Positions 44,101 to 54,152 of a stretch of DNA of 64,000 bases are shown one piece after another. This DNA comes from Elymus sibiricus. Taxonomy: Eukaryota; Streptophyta; Magnoliopsida; Poales; Poaceae. The DNA is taken from positions 183,950,936 through 184,014,935 of the forward strand of contig CM077676.1 of the NCBI GenBank assembly GCA_039707655.1, in the 5' to 3' direction. Position 1 is the stretch's first letter. Every line of letters begins with the position of its first letter. The notes under the pieces were generated by a model. The model was not told where the DNA came from. It made no database searches and was given only the letters and a program-made list of their open reading frames with translations. The translations under genes and the position numbers were made by a program.

Positions 44101-45422
44101 CCCCGCGCTCTTCAGGCCAAAGGGCATGCACACATAGCAGAACACTCCGCAGGGGGTGACGAAGGCGGTTTTCTCCTCATCTTCCTTGGCCATCTTGATC
44201 TGATGATAGCCCGAGAAGGCGTCCAGGAACAGAGCAGATTGCACCCGGTGGTGGAGTCTACTATTTGGTCAATCCTGGGCAGCGGGAAGTGGTCCTTGGG
44301 GCATGCCTTGTTGAGGTTGGTGAAGTCGACGCACATGCGCTTGCCGCCGTGCGGCTTGGCGACGACAACGGGGTTGGCGATCCACTCCGGGTGGAGCACC
44401 TCGCAGATGATTCCGGCGTCTTGAAGCTTCTCGACCTCCCCAATGATGAAGTCCTGCTTCTCGGGCGCCTGGCGCCGTTCTTTCTGCTTGACGGGGCATG
44501 CATTGGGGCACACCGCCAAGTGGTGCTCGATCACCTCCCTCGGCACGCCGGGCATGTCCGAGGCTGTCCAAGCGAACATATCAGCATTCGCCCGAAGGAA
44601 GTCGACGAGGGTGCCTTCTTGCTCGGGGGAAAGGCCGCTGTCGATGGTGAGGAAGGGGCCCGCGCCGCTCCCATCCAATGACATCTTCTTGGTCTCGGCC
44701 CGCTCCTGGGAGAACAACAGCTTCTTATTCGCGGGCACCGGCTCGGCAAGCTCAGGGGCATCCTCCTCGGCTTGGGATGCGGCGGCGGCCACCTTGTGGG
44801 CGCGCGCGAGGGCACGCACCACGTCCTTCACATCGCAACGGATTGTGAGGGTGCCGCTGCTGCCGGGCATCTTGATGAGGCCGTAGGCATGGTGTGTTGC
44901 GGCCATGAATTTGGAGAGCGCCGGGTAGCCCAAGATGGCGTTGTAGGGCAGGCCAATGCGAGCCACATCGAAAACGACGAGCTCCGTTTGGTAGTTCTCG
45001 CGGGTGCCAAAGGTGACGGGAAGGCGCACCTGCCCTAGGGGGGCAGTGGAGCCGTCGGTGACGCCTGAGAAGGGCCTGGTTGAGGCCAGCGCCACCTTCG
45101 ATGAGCGTCTTGGTGACGGCCACACCGCCGATAGTCGGAGTGCACAGCAGAGGGATAGCCCCTGCAGCCCTGGCAGACCCGGGATGGTCGCTGGCGTCGA
45201 AGGAGACGGGGAACTCAGACCACTTGAGGCGGCCGGCGAGCTCGAGCGCTTGAAGGGCCGCGCCCACCTCGCGCGTGAAGCGCTTGAGGTGGCGGCTGGA
45301 TGGAGGGGCCTGGGCCCCTCCTAGGATGCAGGCCAGCCCTCGAGGCCCCTGGGAACCCCCGCTGGTGGCAACGGCCTTGGTTGGGCGGCGGCCGCCAACG
45401 CCGCTCAGCATGGACGGGCTGC
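41146..45422 (-). pseudogene. Tat pol polyprotein of element 2, disrupted
   Basis: On the minus strand: gag-pro junction (CILGGAQAPPSSRHLKRF), protease (TLIEGGAGLN, shifted after), reverse transcriptase (HPEWIANPVVVAKPHGG; MPFGLKSAGATFQRL; YVDD), RNase H, archaeal-type RNase H (MHFDGAFTRQGAGAGVV) and integrase (GHHSSSRT...CEACQ; DNGTQF; NGQAERANTEVL). The first frame ends near 44240 at a frameshift; the rest is one frame interrupted by single stops after LKEM, STVL, VVR, AQGL and FAV. These fit CGA to TGA, CAG to TAG or TGG to TAG changes, as expected from deamination of methylated cytosine. Confidence 0.85.
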
Positions 45423-45810
45423 GGCCCGGAGGAGGAAGAAGATGGGGGGCGGCACGCCCAGGTCACTCAGCGCGCCATGGAGAAGTGGACGAGGGGCGAG
45501 GGGGCGACCGGCCGCCGCTTGCGGCGAAGACGAGCTCGGTGTTGCGCTCGAGCCAGGCGTCGCGGCCGTCCTTGGAGGGGTGACAGCGCAGCAGCCCCCG
45601 CGCCATGAGCAGCGCGCCGCGCAGAGCAAGGGGGCCGCTCCCTGCGGGTGAAGACGTGGTCCCTCCCACTCGCCGACGGGTGGATGGAGGAGGACGCCCG
45701 CTCCCTAGCGGGCCCGGCGGCGGCAGCTCGGCGCGCAGCGCGCTCGCGGCGTGCGGCGCCGTCGTCCATGTCGGTGCCGATGTCGAGGTCGAAGGCACGA
45801 AGACGGCAAG
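45423..45810 (-). pseudogene. Tat gag N-terminal remnant of element 2
   Basis: A short minus-strand stretch next to the PBS encodes HPSKDGRDAWLERNTELVF in a Pro/Arg/Ser-rich context. It is followed almost at once by the gag-pro junction, so most of gag (several hundred codons expected) is deleted. Confidence 0.45.
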
Positions 45811-45811
45811 T

Positions 45812-45830
45812 CCCCCTACCTGGCACGCCA
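45812..45830 (-). other. Primer-binding site of Tat element 2
   Basis: The minus strand reads TGGCGTGCCAGGTAGGGGG two bases inside the 5' LTR, a PBS form I associate with grass Tat elements. The priming tRNA is not certain. Confidence 0.6.
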
Positions 45831-45832
45831 AA

Positions 45833-46712
45833 TGTCGAGGATCTGCGTCCAAGAAACTTCTCCAAGAACTTAGGATTCGAACTCTGGGGGACTTTGCTTG
45901 GCAGCCTACGACGGGACTACCTCGGGGACACGACGGACTCGCTGGCTCTCACCGGACACGAAGGGGGACGCGCGAGCTACCCAGGTTCGGGCCACCGTGT
46001 GGTGTAATACCCTACTCCTGCTTGTGTTGGATTGCTCTGTGGAGAGCTCGTGCTCGAAGTACAAGAGGTGTGGGGGAGAATGGGTTAATCCCCTTACATG
46101 GAAGCAACCTTGCCCCTTTTGTCGTGCCTTGGTCCTCTTTCCCGAAAATATGAGCGGGAAAGGGTTGCCACAGGGCAGCAATTCAAAAGGGGGACAAGAG
46201 CGCAGGCTTATCCTAACTAAAGGCGGTCTCCGCCTGTTAAAGTAGCTCCTTGTGACACGCTGGTAGGCTCAGCGATGACCTCCATCCTGGCACGCTGATC
46301 CGTCCTGATCCTCCTTCACCAAAGGGGAAATATCTTGGGCCTTCTTTCAGGGGGAAGGCAGATGCCACTGCTCCCCTATCACCAGAATGGAAACCCGCCT
46401 GGGCTGCACCCTGCTGTCCTCGTCCTGTCGTCGAGGCGTCACCCACGTGACGAGCCGGCCGCCCCGAGGCTGGCACAGCGCGCCATGCCCCGCAAAGCGG
46501 CCTCCCGAGGGATCGCCTCACGAGGCGATCCGGGGCTTGCCGGCCTCGCCAGGGCTTGGCCTGGTGATGAGGGGCCTCGCGAGGCTATCCCCTCGCGAGG
46601 CGACCCCTCCCGGGCAACGATCCCAGGGCCATCTTGCTTGGGCCTGCCCAAGCGCCGCCTCCTGGGCCAGAGGCAGACGGGCCGTGGTACCCTGGTTCCC
46701 ACTGGGCCGACA
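45833..46712 (-). repeat. 5' LTR of Tat element 2 (880 bp)
   Basis: It runs TGTCGAGGATCTGCG to GGGCCGACA on the plus strand and is adjacent to the PBS, so it is the 5' LTR for the minus-strand element. It is followed by ACAGG and then the continuation of element B's LTR (GTTGTTTGAGAG). Confidence 0.9.
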
Positions 46713-46880
46713 ACAGGGTTGTTTGAGAGAGACCATCTTCATCCTACGCCTCCCATGGATTGATAAACCTTAGGTCATCCACTTGAGGGAAAATTGTCGT
46801 AGTCCTACAAAACTCCGCGCTTGGAGGCCCAACACGAGTCTACAAAAATAAAGTTGCATTGTAGATATCAAGCTCTTTTC

Positions 46881-46897
46881 TGGCGCCATTGCCGGGG
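46881..46897 (+). other. Primer-binding site of element B (tRNA-Asp, one mismatch)
   Basis: TGGCGCCATTGCCGGGG lies 10 bases after LTR end 46870. One mismatch to the tRNA-Asp complement. Confidence 0.85.
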
Positions 46898-46996
46898 AGG
46901 TGAGTGCTTGAAGGTATATCTTTAGATCTTGCAATTGAATCTTTTAGTTTCTTGTTTTATCACTAGTTTGGTTTATAAAAGAAAACTACAAAAAAA

Positions 46997-47977
46997 ATGG
47001 AATTGAGGTTGCCTCATATTATTCGTCTTTATAATGTCTTTCTTGAAAATGATGGATCGGAAAATTGTGCTCAATTAATAGAAGAAGAATTTGATAAAAT
47101 GTTTGGCATAAAATCCATGAATGATAAGCATGATTGCAATGTTGCTAGTATGAATTCTATGAATATCCATGATGCTAATGATATGCAAAGCCATAAGCTT
47201 GGGGATGCTATGTTTGATGAAGATGATATTTTTAGTCCCCCAAGTTTTGATGAGAAAATTTATTATGATGATAACATGCCTCCTATTTATGATGATTATA
47301 TTGATGAAAGTGGGTTTGGAAGAGTGTCAACTCTAGGTACTAATGATCCCACTATTTTGGAGGGTGTTGAATCTTGTTACAATATTGATAAAAGTGGATT
47401 TGGAGAGGTCACAACTTTATTTAATGATGATTCCACTATTTTGGAGGAGGTTTCAATTGATTATGACAACAAAGTTGCTATCTATGATGATTATTGTGAT
47501 AACATGTATGCTATAAAGAATAATGATAACTATGAAAATTGTCATCATGATTTTAATGCTCAATTTGACTATGTCAATCAAGTATCTCATGATAGTTATT
47601 TTGTTGAGTTTGCTCCCACTACTATTGTTGAGAATAAATTTGCTTATGTGGAGAGTAATAAAATTTCTATGCTTCTGGATCATGAAAAGAATGCTTTATG
47701 TGATCGCTATATTGTTGAATTCATTCATGATGCTACTGAAAATTATTATGAGAGAGGATCATATGCTTTTAGGTGTTGCAATAATATCAAGTTTCCTCTC
47801 TATGTGTTGAAAGTTTTGAAGTTATGCTTGTTTTGCCTTCCTATGCTAGTTGATTCTTGCTTCCATAAACTATTTGCTCACAAAATCCCTATGCATAGGA
47901 AGTGGGTTAGGTTTAAATGTGCTAGTCATATGCTTCATGATGCTCTCTTTGTGTTTCAATTCTTTACTTGTATGTGA
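46997..47977 (+). CDS. Acidic SGFG-repeat protein of element B
   Basis: The only ORF of element B, intact, 326 residues, ATG 46997 (context AAAAAAATGG). It is strongly acidic and Tyr/Asn/Asp-rich. Two repeats stand out near residues 100-155: SGFGRVSTLGTNDPTILEG and SGFGEVTTLFNDDSTILEE. A Tyr/Asp-rich middle follows, then RYIVEFIHDATENYYERGSY, and a conserved basic-then-hydrophobic end (MHRKWVRFKC...MLHDALFVFQFF). It occupies the gag position but shows no capsid, zinc-knuckle, protease or polymerase motif. Homologous to 34290-35224. Function unknown; conservation between two element families suggests selection for the protein. Confidence 0.75.
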   Translation: MELRLPHIIRLYNVFLENDGSENCAQLIEEEFDKMFGIKSMNDKHDCNVASMNSMNIHDANDMQSHKLGDAMFDEDDIFSPPSFDEKIYYDDNMPPIYDDYIDESGFGRVSTLGTNDPTILEGVESCYNIDKSGFGEVTTLFNDDSTILEEVSIDYDNKVAIYDDYCDNMYAIKNNDNYENCHHDFNAQFDYVNQVSHDSYFVEFAPTTIVENKFAYVESNKISMLLDHEKNALCDRYIVEFIHDATENYYERGSYAFRCCNNIKFPLYVLKVLKLCLFCLPMLVDSCFHKLFAHKIPMHRKWVRFKCASHMLHDALFVFQFFTCM

Positions 47978-48600
47978 GCATCATTGAAATCATCATGCCT
48001 AGCTAAAAGGCATTAAAGAAAATTGCTTGTTGGGAGACAACCCAATATTTATACCTACTGTTTTTCTTGTGTTCACATGATTAAGACACTGTAGTACTCA
48101 TGTTTCATATGTTTTCTTCCAATAATGTGCCAAGTAAAGCCTTTGGGATAGTGTGGATGCTTGTTGATCTGATTCTGTGCAAAAACAGAAACTTTTGCGT
48201 CCAGTGCTGGAATTTCTATTCTGTACCGGAGCGTGATAAAATTATGAAATTTTTACACAGTATTGGGTTACAAACTTTTTACGTTTTCCTAAATTTTTAT
48301 AATTTTTGGAGGTACAGAAGTATGGTTTTTAAATCGCTCACTACATGCTGTTCTGTTTTTGACAGATTCTGTTTTTAGTGCATAGTTTGCTTGTTTTAGT
48401 GTTTATAAATTGTGAAAATGATAGAATACAGTAGGCATTATGTGAGAACAATTATGAATCTTGTCTTGACAGTACCTAAGTGGATGATTTATTTTTATCA
48501 TACTAACCTATCTCACAAGTTCCGTTAAGTTTTGTGTGATTGAAGTTTTCAAGTTTTGGGTGAGATAACGATATGAGTAGAATAAGGAGTGGAAAGACCC

Positions 48601-48688
48601 TAAGCTTGGGGATGACCATGGCACCCCAAGGTAATATTCAAGTAAGACCCAAGCAAATAAGCTTGGGGATGCCCCAGAAGGCATCCCC
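48601..48688 (+). repeat. PPT-like motif pair with hairpin, element B module 1
   Basis: TAAGCTTGGGGATGACC at 48601 and TAAGCTTGGGGATGCC at 48658. GGGGATGCC (48665-48673) pairs perfectly with GGCATCCCC (48680-48688) around CCAGAA. Confidence 0.75.
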
Positions 48689-49334
48689 TCTTTCGTCTTC
48701 AATATTATCGGTAACTTCACTTGGAGCTATATTTTTATTCGTCACATAATATGAGTTTTGCTTGGAGCGTCATTTTATTTAGTTGATATTTGCTTGCTGT
48801 TATCAATAATCATGTTTTGTATCTTTTAGTTCAATAAAATGCCAATTATAGCCTTTACCATGCTCAGTTTGCAAGTTTATGTGTTGCCGTTTGAAAACAC
48901 AAAGTTTTCTGTTATGTCCTGATTTTTTGTGAATTGTTAGAACATCATAAAAATCTGAAATTTTTACACAGTAAGCATGCATGATTTCTCTGTCAGGTGG
49001 TAAGTTTTCAGAATTTTTGGAGTTAGGGAATTATGAATTCTTATTCACCCTTTACAGACTGTTCTGTTTAGACAGATTTCGGTTATAGTTGCATTGTTTG
49101 CATATGTTGCTTGTTTAATGTTTCTATTTGTTGATAGGAGTATTAAATATGCAGAGGCATTTAGTATGCAATGTTTAATTATAATTTTAGTGATTTGTTA
49201 CAGTAGAGAATATTAAGGTTTTGAGTTGATTTATACTAACTTATCTCACGAGTTCTTGTTGAGTTTTGTGTGGATGAAGTTTTTAAGATTTAGGGAAACC
49301 GTGATATGAGAGGAATTAAGGAGACACAAGAGCT

Positions 49335-49421
49335 CAAGCTTGGGGATGCCCAAGGCACCCCAAGTTAACATTCCAATAAGTCTCAAGCAACTAAGCTTGG
49401 GGATGCCCCGGTGGGCATCCC
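49335..49421 (+). repeat. PPT-like motif pair with hairpin, element B module 2
   Basis: CAAGCTTGGGGATGCCC at 49335 and TAAGCTTGGGGATGCC at 49392, the latter followed by GGGCATCCC, again able to fold. Confidence 0.7.
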
Positions 49422-49753
49422 ACCTTTCTTCATGAACACCTATCGGTTAGCCTAAGTTTTTACTTGTTCACATGATATGTGCTATTCTTGGAGTGTCCTT
49501 TTATTTTCATTTTGTTTGCTGTTTGAATAAAATTTTCAAGATCTGAAATCTTTATTGAGAGAGAGTCTTCACATAGCTACTTAATTGTTTGCCTACTCAT
49601 TGATCTTCACTTATATCTTTTGGAGTAGTTTGTCATTTACTCTCGTTCTTCACTTATATCCCAAGAGTAAATTGTTGAATGAATTGAATGTCATAAATTT
49701 GAAATTATATATGCTTCATATGCTTGTCCCATGGGGAGTATTGACTTCACATA

Positions 49754-50800
49754 TAAAAAGTATAAGTGGTAAAATTTATTGAAAGCTAGCAAACATAGCA
49801 TTGGTCACTTGAACAATTCATGAAAGAATATTGAAGAGAGATTTCACATATAAATATACTATCTTGGACATCTTCTATGATTGTGAGCCCCCATTAATTA
49901 TTTTCAAACTTGATCAAGTAGTTGACGTTGGACAAGGAAGACAACGTAATGAGTTATGTTTGTTTATATTCACATAGAAGTTATATTGTCATGGATCCTC
50001 TAACATGTGGTGCTTGCTTAGGATCTCTTGCTAGACAAAAATTCGTACTAAGTAGAGATACTACTTGTGCATCCAAAAACCCTTAAACCCAGTTTCTTGC
50101 CATGAGTGTCCACCATATCTACCTATGGATTGAATAAGATCCTTCAAGTAAGTTGTCATCGGTGCAAAAAGCAATAAAAATTGCTCCTAAAATATGTACG
50201 ATCTTTTATTGCAAAGGAAAATAAGCGCTGTACGAACTTGTGATGGTAAAGAAATAAAAGCGACGGACTGCATAATAAAGGTTGCTATCACAAGGATCAA
50301 TATAACGTGACGTTCCTTTGCATTAAGGGCTTGCACATCCAAAAATCAAAAGCGCATGACAACCTCTGCTTCCCTCTGCGAAGGGCCTATCTTTTACTTT
50401 TCTATATTTACTTTTCTGTATTTACTTTTATGCAAGAGTCATTAATGTTCATCCCTATTCCGCTCTATTTATTCTCTAGTGGGCAAGCATCATGTGGTAG
50501 GGAATGATCCAGGCACATATATCCAGTTGAATATAGGTGATCATGAGTTATTATTGTTGACATTATCCCTGAGATATATAAGTTGGGAGGCGAAACATTA
50601 AGCTCCTATCTTCCTATGTGTTTGACTGAAACGGTTTGTTCTAAAATATGCTTTGAGTGTCAGCAATCATGGAAGACTAAATGATCGTTGAGTATGTGGA
50701 ATTTGCTAAAACAAAGCTCTTACATAGACCCTTCCTGAAAATAAGATGAATTGCAATTGTTTGATGACTGAGAACATAGTTTGTTAGTTTTCAAGAAAGT
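49754..50800 (+). other. 3' module shared with the autonomous Athila-type element
   Basis: Matches 13994-15030 block by block with small indels, for example AGTATAAGTGGTAAAATTTA, TGATTGTGAGCCCCCATTAA, the GACAACGTAATGAGTTATG region and AGTTGGGAGGCGAAA. No ORF. Possible packaging or replication signals used in trans. Confidence 0.7.
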
Positions 50801-50998
50801 TTATGGTTTATACTTTAACATGTGAATAGCTTGCTACTTGATCATGATAACTTTTATGAGATGAGCTACTGTTTATGATATATAATGATGCTACAAAAAG
50901 TGATTGCAATTATCATTGATCAAACTTATGCACTATGCTAGCATTCACACTTCATAAATTATTTCTTTTATCATTTACCTACTCGAGGACGAGCAGGA

Positions 50999-51015
50999 AT
51001 TAAGCTTGGGGATGC
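50999..51015 (+). other. Polypurine tract of element B
   Basis: ATTAAGCTTGGGGATGC abuts the 3' LTR start at 51016. Same core as the internal PPT-like motifs. Confidence 0.8.
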
Positions 51016-52684
51016 TGATACGTCTCCAACGTATCTATAATTTATATTCATGCCATGTTTATTATAGTTTTGTATGATTTTGGTACACTTTTATATGGAT
51101 TTTATATGATTTTTATGGACTAACATATTGACCTAGTGCCTAGTGCCAGTTGATGTTTTCTGCTTGTTTTTGGTTTTCTAGAAAATGCATATCAAATGAA
51201 GTCCAAATGCAGCGAAAATTTTTGACGATTTTTTCTGGAAGGAAACAGACCCAGGAAGCTTCGGGGGAGCAGCAGAAGACCCACAGGGGCCCCACAAGCC
51301 ACCTGGGCGCGCCACCCCCCTGGCGCGCCCTGGTGCCTCGTGGGCCCCCTGTGGCCCCTCTTCACGTGATTCAAATGCCAAAAATTCTTATAAATACCAA
51401 AACCCCCAGAAATAACCCTAGAACTTCGACTCCGTCGCCGCAAGCCTCTGTACCTTCGAAATACCACTGGAGCCCTGTTCCGACACCTTGCCGGAGGGGG
51501 GAAATCATCACCGGAGGCCATCTTCATCATCCTGGCGGTCTCCATGACGAGGAGGGAGTAGTTCACCCTCGAGGCTAGGGGTATGTACAAGTAGCTATGT
51601 GTTTGATCTCTCTCTCGTGTTCTTGATTTGGCACAATCTTGATGTACCACGATCTTTGTTAATATAGTTGGATCATATGGTGTTTCTCCCTCTCTATCTT
51701 GTTGTGATGAATTGAGTTTTTACCTTTGAGGTTTCACTATTATCGGATTGAATACTTTTATGGATTTGAGAACACTTGATGTATGTCTTGCATATGAATA
51801 CCCATGGTGACAATGGGGTGTTCTATTGATTCACTTGATGTATGTTTTGGCACTCAACTCGCGGATTCCCGAGGTGACATTGGGGTAATCTATGCATAGG
51901 GGTTGATGCACGTTTTCGTCCTACTTTCTCTGGTAGAAATCTTGGGGCACTCTTTGAAGTTCTTTGTGTTGGATTGAATATTATGAATCTGAAGTTGTTT
52001 GATGCATATCGTATAATTGACTCATGGATACTTGTGGTGACATTGGAGTATCTAGGTGACATTAGAGTTGGTTGATGCGTATCATATGGTGTTATTTTAG
52101 TACGAACTCTAGGGCTATTCGTGACACTTACAGGGATGGATCAATAGATTGATCGAAAAAGATAACTTTGAGGTGGTTTCGTACCCTACAATAATTTCAT
52201 CTTATGTTCTCCGCTTGATAAGAACTTTGGAGTGATTCTTTGTCGCACGTTGAGGGATTGTTATATGATCCAATTATGTTAGCATTGTTGAGAGGTTGCA
52301 CTAGTGAAAGTATGAACCCTAGGCCTTGTTTTCAAGCATTGCAATACTGTTTGTGCTCACTTTTGTTACTTGCTACCTTGCTTTTTTTTATTTTCAGATT
52401 ATAAAAACTTATATCTACTATCCATACTACACTTGTATCACCATCTCTTCGCGGAACTAGTGCACCTATACAATTTACCATTGTATTGGGTGTGTTGGGG
52501 ACACAAGAGATTTCTTGTATTTGATTGCAGGGTTGTTTGAGAGAGACCATCTTCATCCTACGCCTCCCACGGATTGATAAACCTTAGGTCATCCACTTGA
52601 GGGAAAATTGCCGCTGTCCTACAAAACTCTGCGCTTGGAGGCCCAACACGAGTCTACATGAATAAAGTTGCGTAGTAGACATCA
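51016..52684 (+). repeat. 3' LTR of element B (1,669 bp)
   Basis: TGATACGTCTCC to TAGACATCA, followed by TSD CTAAT. Hairpin arms 51291-51313 and 51322-51344 (3 mismatches in 23), TATA box TATAAATA at 51389-51396, and the leader GCCGGAGG...GAAATCATCACCGG. Embedded ORFs recur in all LTR copies and are not genes. Confidence 0.9.
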
Positions 52685-52689
52685 CTAAT

Positions 52690-54134
52690 AAAATTTCGCA
52701 ATAAGTATGTGAGTTCTTTATTACTAATGTGAGTCCATGGATTATACGCACTCTCACCCTTCCGCAATTTGCTAGCCTCTTCGGTACCGTGCATTGCCCT
52801 TTCTCACATCGAGAGTTGGTGCAAACTTCGCCGGTGCATCCAAACCCCGTGATATGATACGCTCTATCACACATAAGCCTCTTTATATCTTCCTCAAAAC
52901 AGCCACCATACCTACCTATCATGGCATTTCCATAGCCATTCCGAGATGTATTGCCATGCAACTTCCACCGTTCCGTTTTTATGACACACATCGTCATTAT
53001 CATATTGCTTTGCATGATCATATAGCTGACATAGTATTTGTGGCTTAGCCACCATTTATCATTGTTATACATGTTACGCTAGCATCATTGCACATCCTGG
53101 TACACTGCCAGAGGCATTCATATAGAGTCATATTTTTGTTCTAGTATTGAATTGTAATTTTGAGTTGTAAGTAAATAGAGGTGTGATGATCATCATTATT
53201 AGAGCATTGTCCCAGTGAGGAAAGGATGATGGTGGCTGTGATTCCCCCACAAGTCGGGATGAGACTCCGGACAAAAAAAATAGAAAAAAAGAGGCAAAAA
53301 AGAGCCATGAAAAAAAGAAAAAAATAAATAAAAATATATAAAGAAAAAAAATGAGAGAAAAAGAGAGAAGGGGCAATGTTACTATCTTTTACCACACTTG
53401 TGCTTCAGAGTAGCACCATGTTTTTCATAAAGAGAGTCTCTTATTTTGTTACTTTCATATACTAGTGGGAATTTTTCATTATAGAACTTGGCTTGTATAT
53501 TCCGATGACGGGCTTCCTCAAATGCCCGAGGTATTCATGAGCAAGCAAGTTGGATGCACAGCCACTTAGTTTTCATGTTGAGTTTTCATACACTTATAGC
53601 TCTTAGTGCATCCGTTGCATGGCAATCCCTACTCCTCGCATTGACATCAATTGATGGGAATCTCCATAGCCCGTTGATTAACCTCGTTGATGTGAGACTT
53701 TCTCCATTTTTGACTTCTACTATTTATCTCTATCACCATACTCTATTCCACCCATAGTGCTATATCCATGGCTTGCGCTCATGTATTGAGTGGGAGTTGA
53801 AAAAGCTGAAGCGCGTTAAAAAGTATGAACCAATTGCTTGGCTAAAACCGGGGTTGTTCATGATAAATACTTTGTGTGAAGAAGATGGAGCATGACAGGA
53901 TTATATGATTTTGTAGGGATAACGTTCTTTAGCATTTTTATTTTGAAAGACATGATTGCTTGATAGCATGCCTGAGTATTGATGTCTTTATATCAAATTA
54001 TAGACTATTGCATTGAATCATTTGGATCTTATTATTCATACCGTAAGAGAGAGATTACATGATGAAACATGATAGGTAGCATTCCACATCAAAAATTCTG
54101 TTTTTACCATTTACCTACTCGAGGATGAGCAGGA
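52690..54134 (+). other. Noncoding tail of element A, right part
   Basis: Continues 36530 after removal of element B. No credible ORF: the hydrophobic minus-strand ORFs at 53128-53395 are translations of the A-rich tract at 53264-53376. Ends in CTACTCGAGGATGAGCAGG before the PPT. Confidence 0.65.
53264..53376 (+). repeat. A/G-rich low-complexity tract
   Basis: About 110 bases almost free of C and T in long runs (AAAAAAAATAGAAAAAAAGAG and similar), within element A's 3' noncoding tail. Confidence 0.7.
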
Positions 54135-54152
54135 ATTAAGCTTGGGGATGCT
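54135..54152 (+). other. Polypurine tract of element A
   Basis: ATTAAGCTTGGGGATGCT abuts the 3' LTR at 54153. Confidence 0.8.

Larger units (their letters stand above)
38059..46712 (-). mobile_element. Tat-type Gypsy element 2 with antisense B3-like gene
   Basis: LTRs on the plus strand are 38065-38944 and 45833-46712 (880 bp each), TGTCGAGG...GGGCCGACA. Left flank GCAGG (38054-38058) and right flank ACAGG (46713-46717) are a TSD with one mismatch. Coding is on the minus strand: PBS at 45812, a gag remnant, then pol 45422 to 41146. Between pol and the 3' LTR (left side) an intact gene runs in the opposite direction. An extra TGTCGA lies at the left terminus (38059-38064). It is nested in the 5' LTR of element B. 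Confidence 0.88.
36536..46870 (+). repeat. 5' LTR of element B, interrupted by Tat element 2
   Basis: Parts 36536-38058 and 46718-46870 together match the 3' LTR 51016-52684 (about 1.67 kb). The GC-rich hairpin lies around 36830-36880. The break falls in GATTGCAGGGTTGTTTG, 150 bases before the LTR end. Confidence 0.88.
47978..49750 (+). other. Noncoding domain of element B with tandem-like modules
   Basis: A TTGGG...CCCAA hairpin lies just after the ORF (48030-48045). Two related modules follow (about 48100-48720 and 48840-49440), each with a TTTTTACACAGTA-type block, GACAGATT(C/T), a GAGTTTTGTGTG block and a pair of PPT-like hairpin motifs. The module pair looks like an old duplication and also resembles 35280-35850 of element A. 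No ORF is supported. Confidence 0.65.
36536..52684 (+). mobile_element. Non-autonomous Athila-like element B
   Basis: It is nested in element A with TSD CTAAT at 36531-36535 and 52685-52689. LTR copies: 36536-38058 plus 46718-46870 (5', interrupted) and 51016-52684 (3'). The 5' LTR starts TC rather than TG. The internal region has a tRNA-Asp-type PBS (46881), one intact acidic ORF (46997-47977), four PPT-like motifs and a 1-kb 3' module shared with the autonomous Athila-type element. There is no gag-pol. Net length without the nested Tat element is about 7.5 kb. Confidence 0.9.

Noticed and set aside
43466..44886. Plus-strand ORFs opposite Tat 2 pol
   Set aside because: Mirror frames of conserved reverse transcriptase and protease sequence, with no independent motif or leader.
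47453..47683. Ile-rich minus-strand ORF opposite the acidic protein
   Set aside because: Complement of Asp/Asn/Tyr codons gives Ile/Val runs; it is a shadow of the 46997-47977 ORF.
53128..53395. Two minus-strand ORFs looking like membrane proteins rich in Phe/Leu/Ile
   Set aside because: They are translations of an A-rich low-complexity tract in a retroelement noncoding region.
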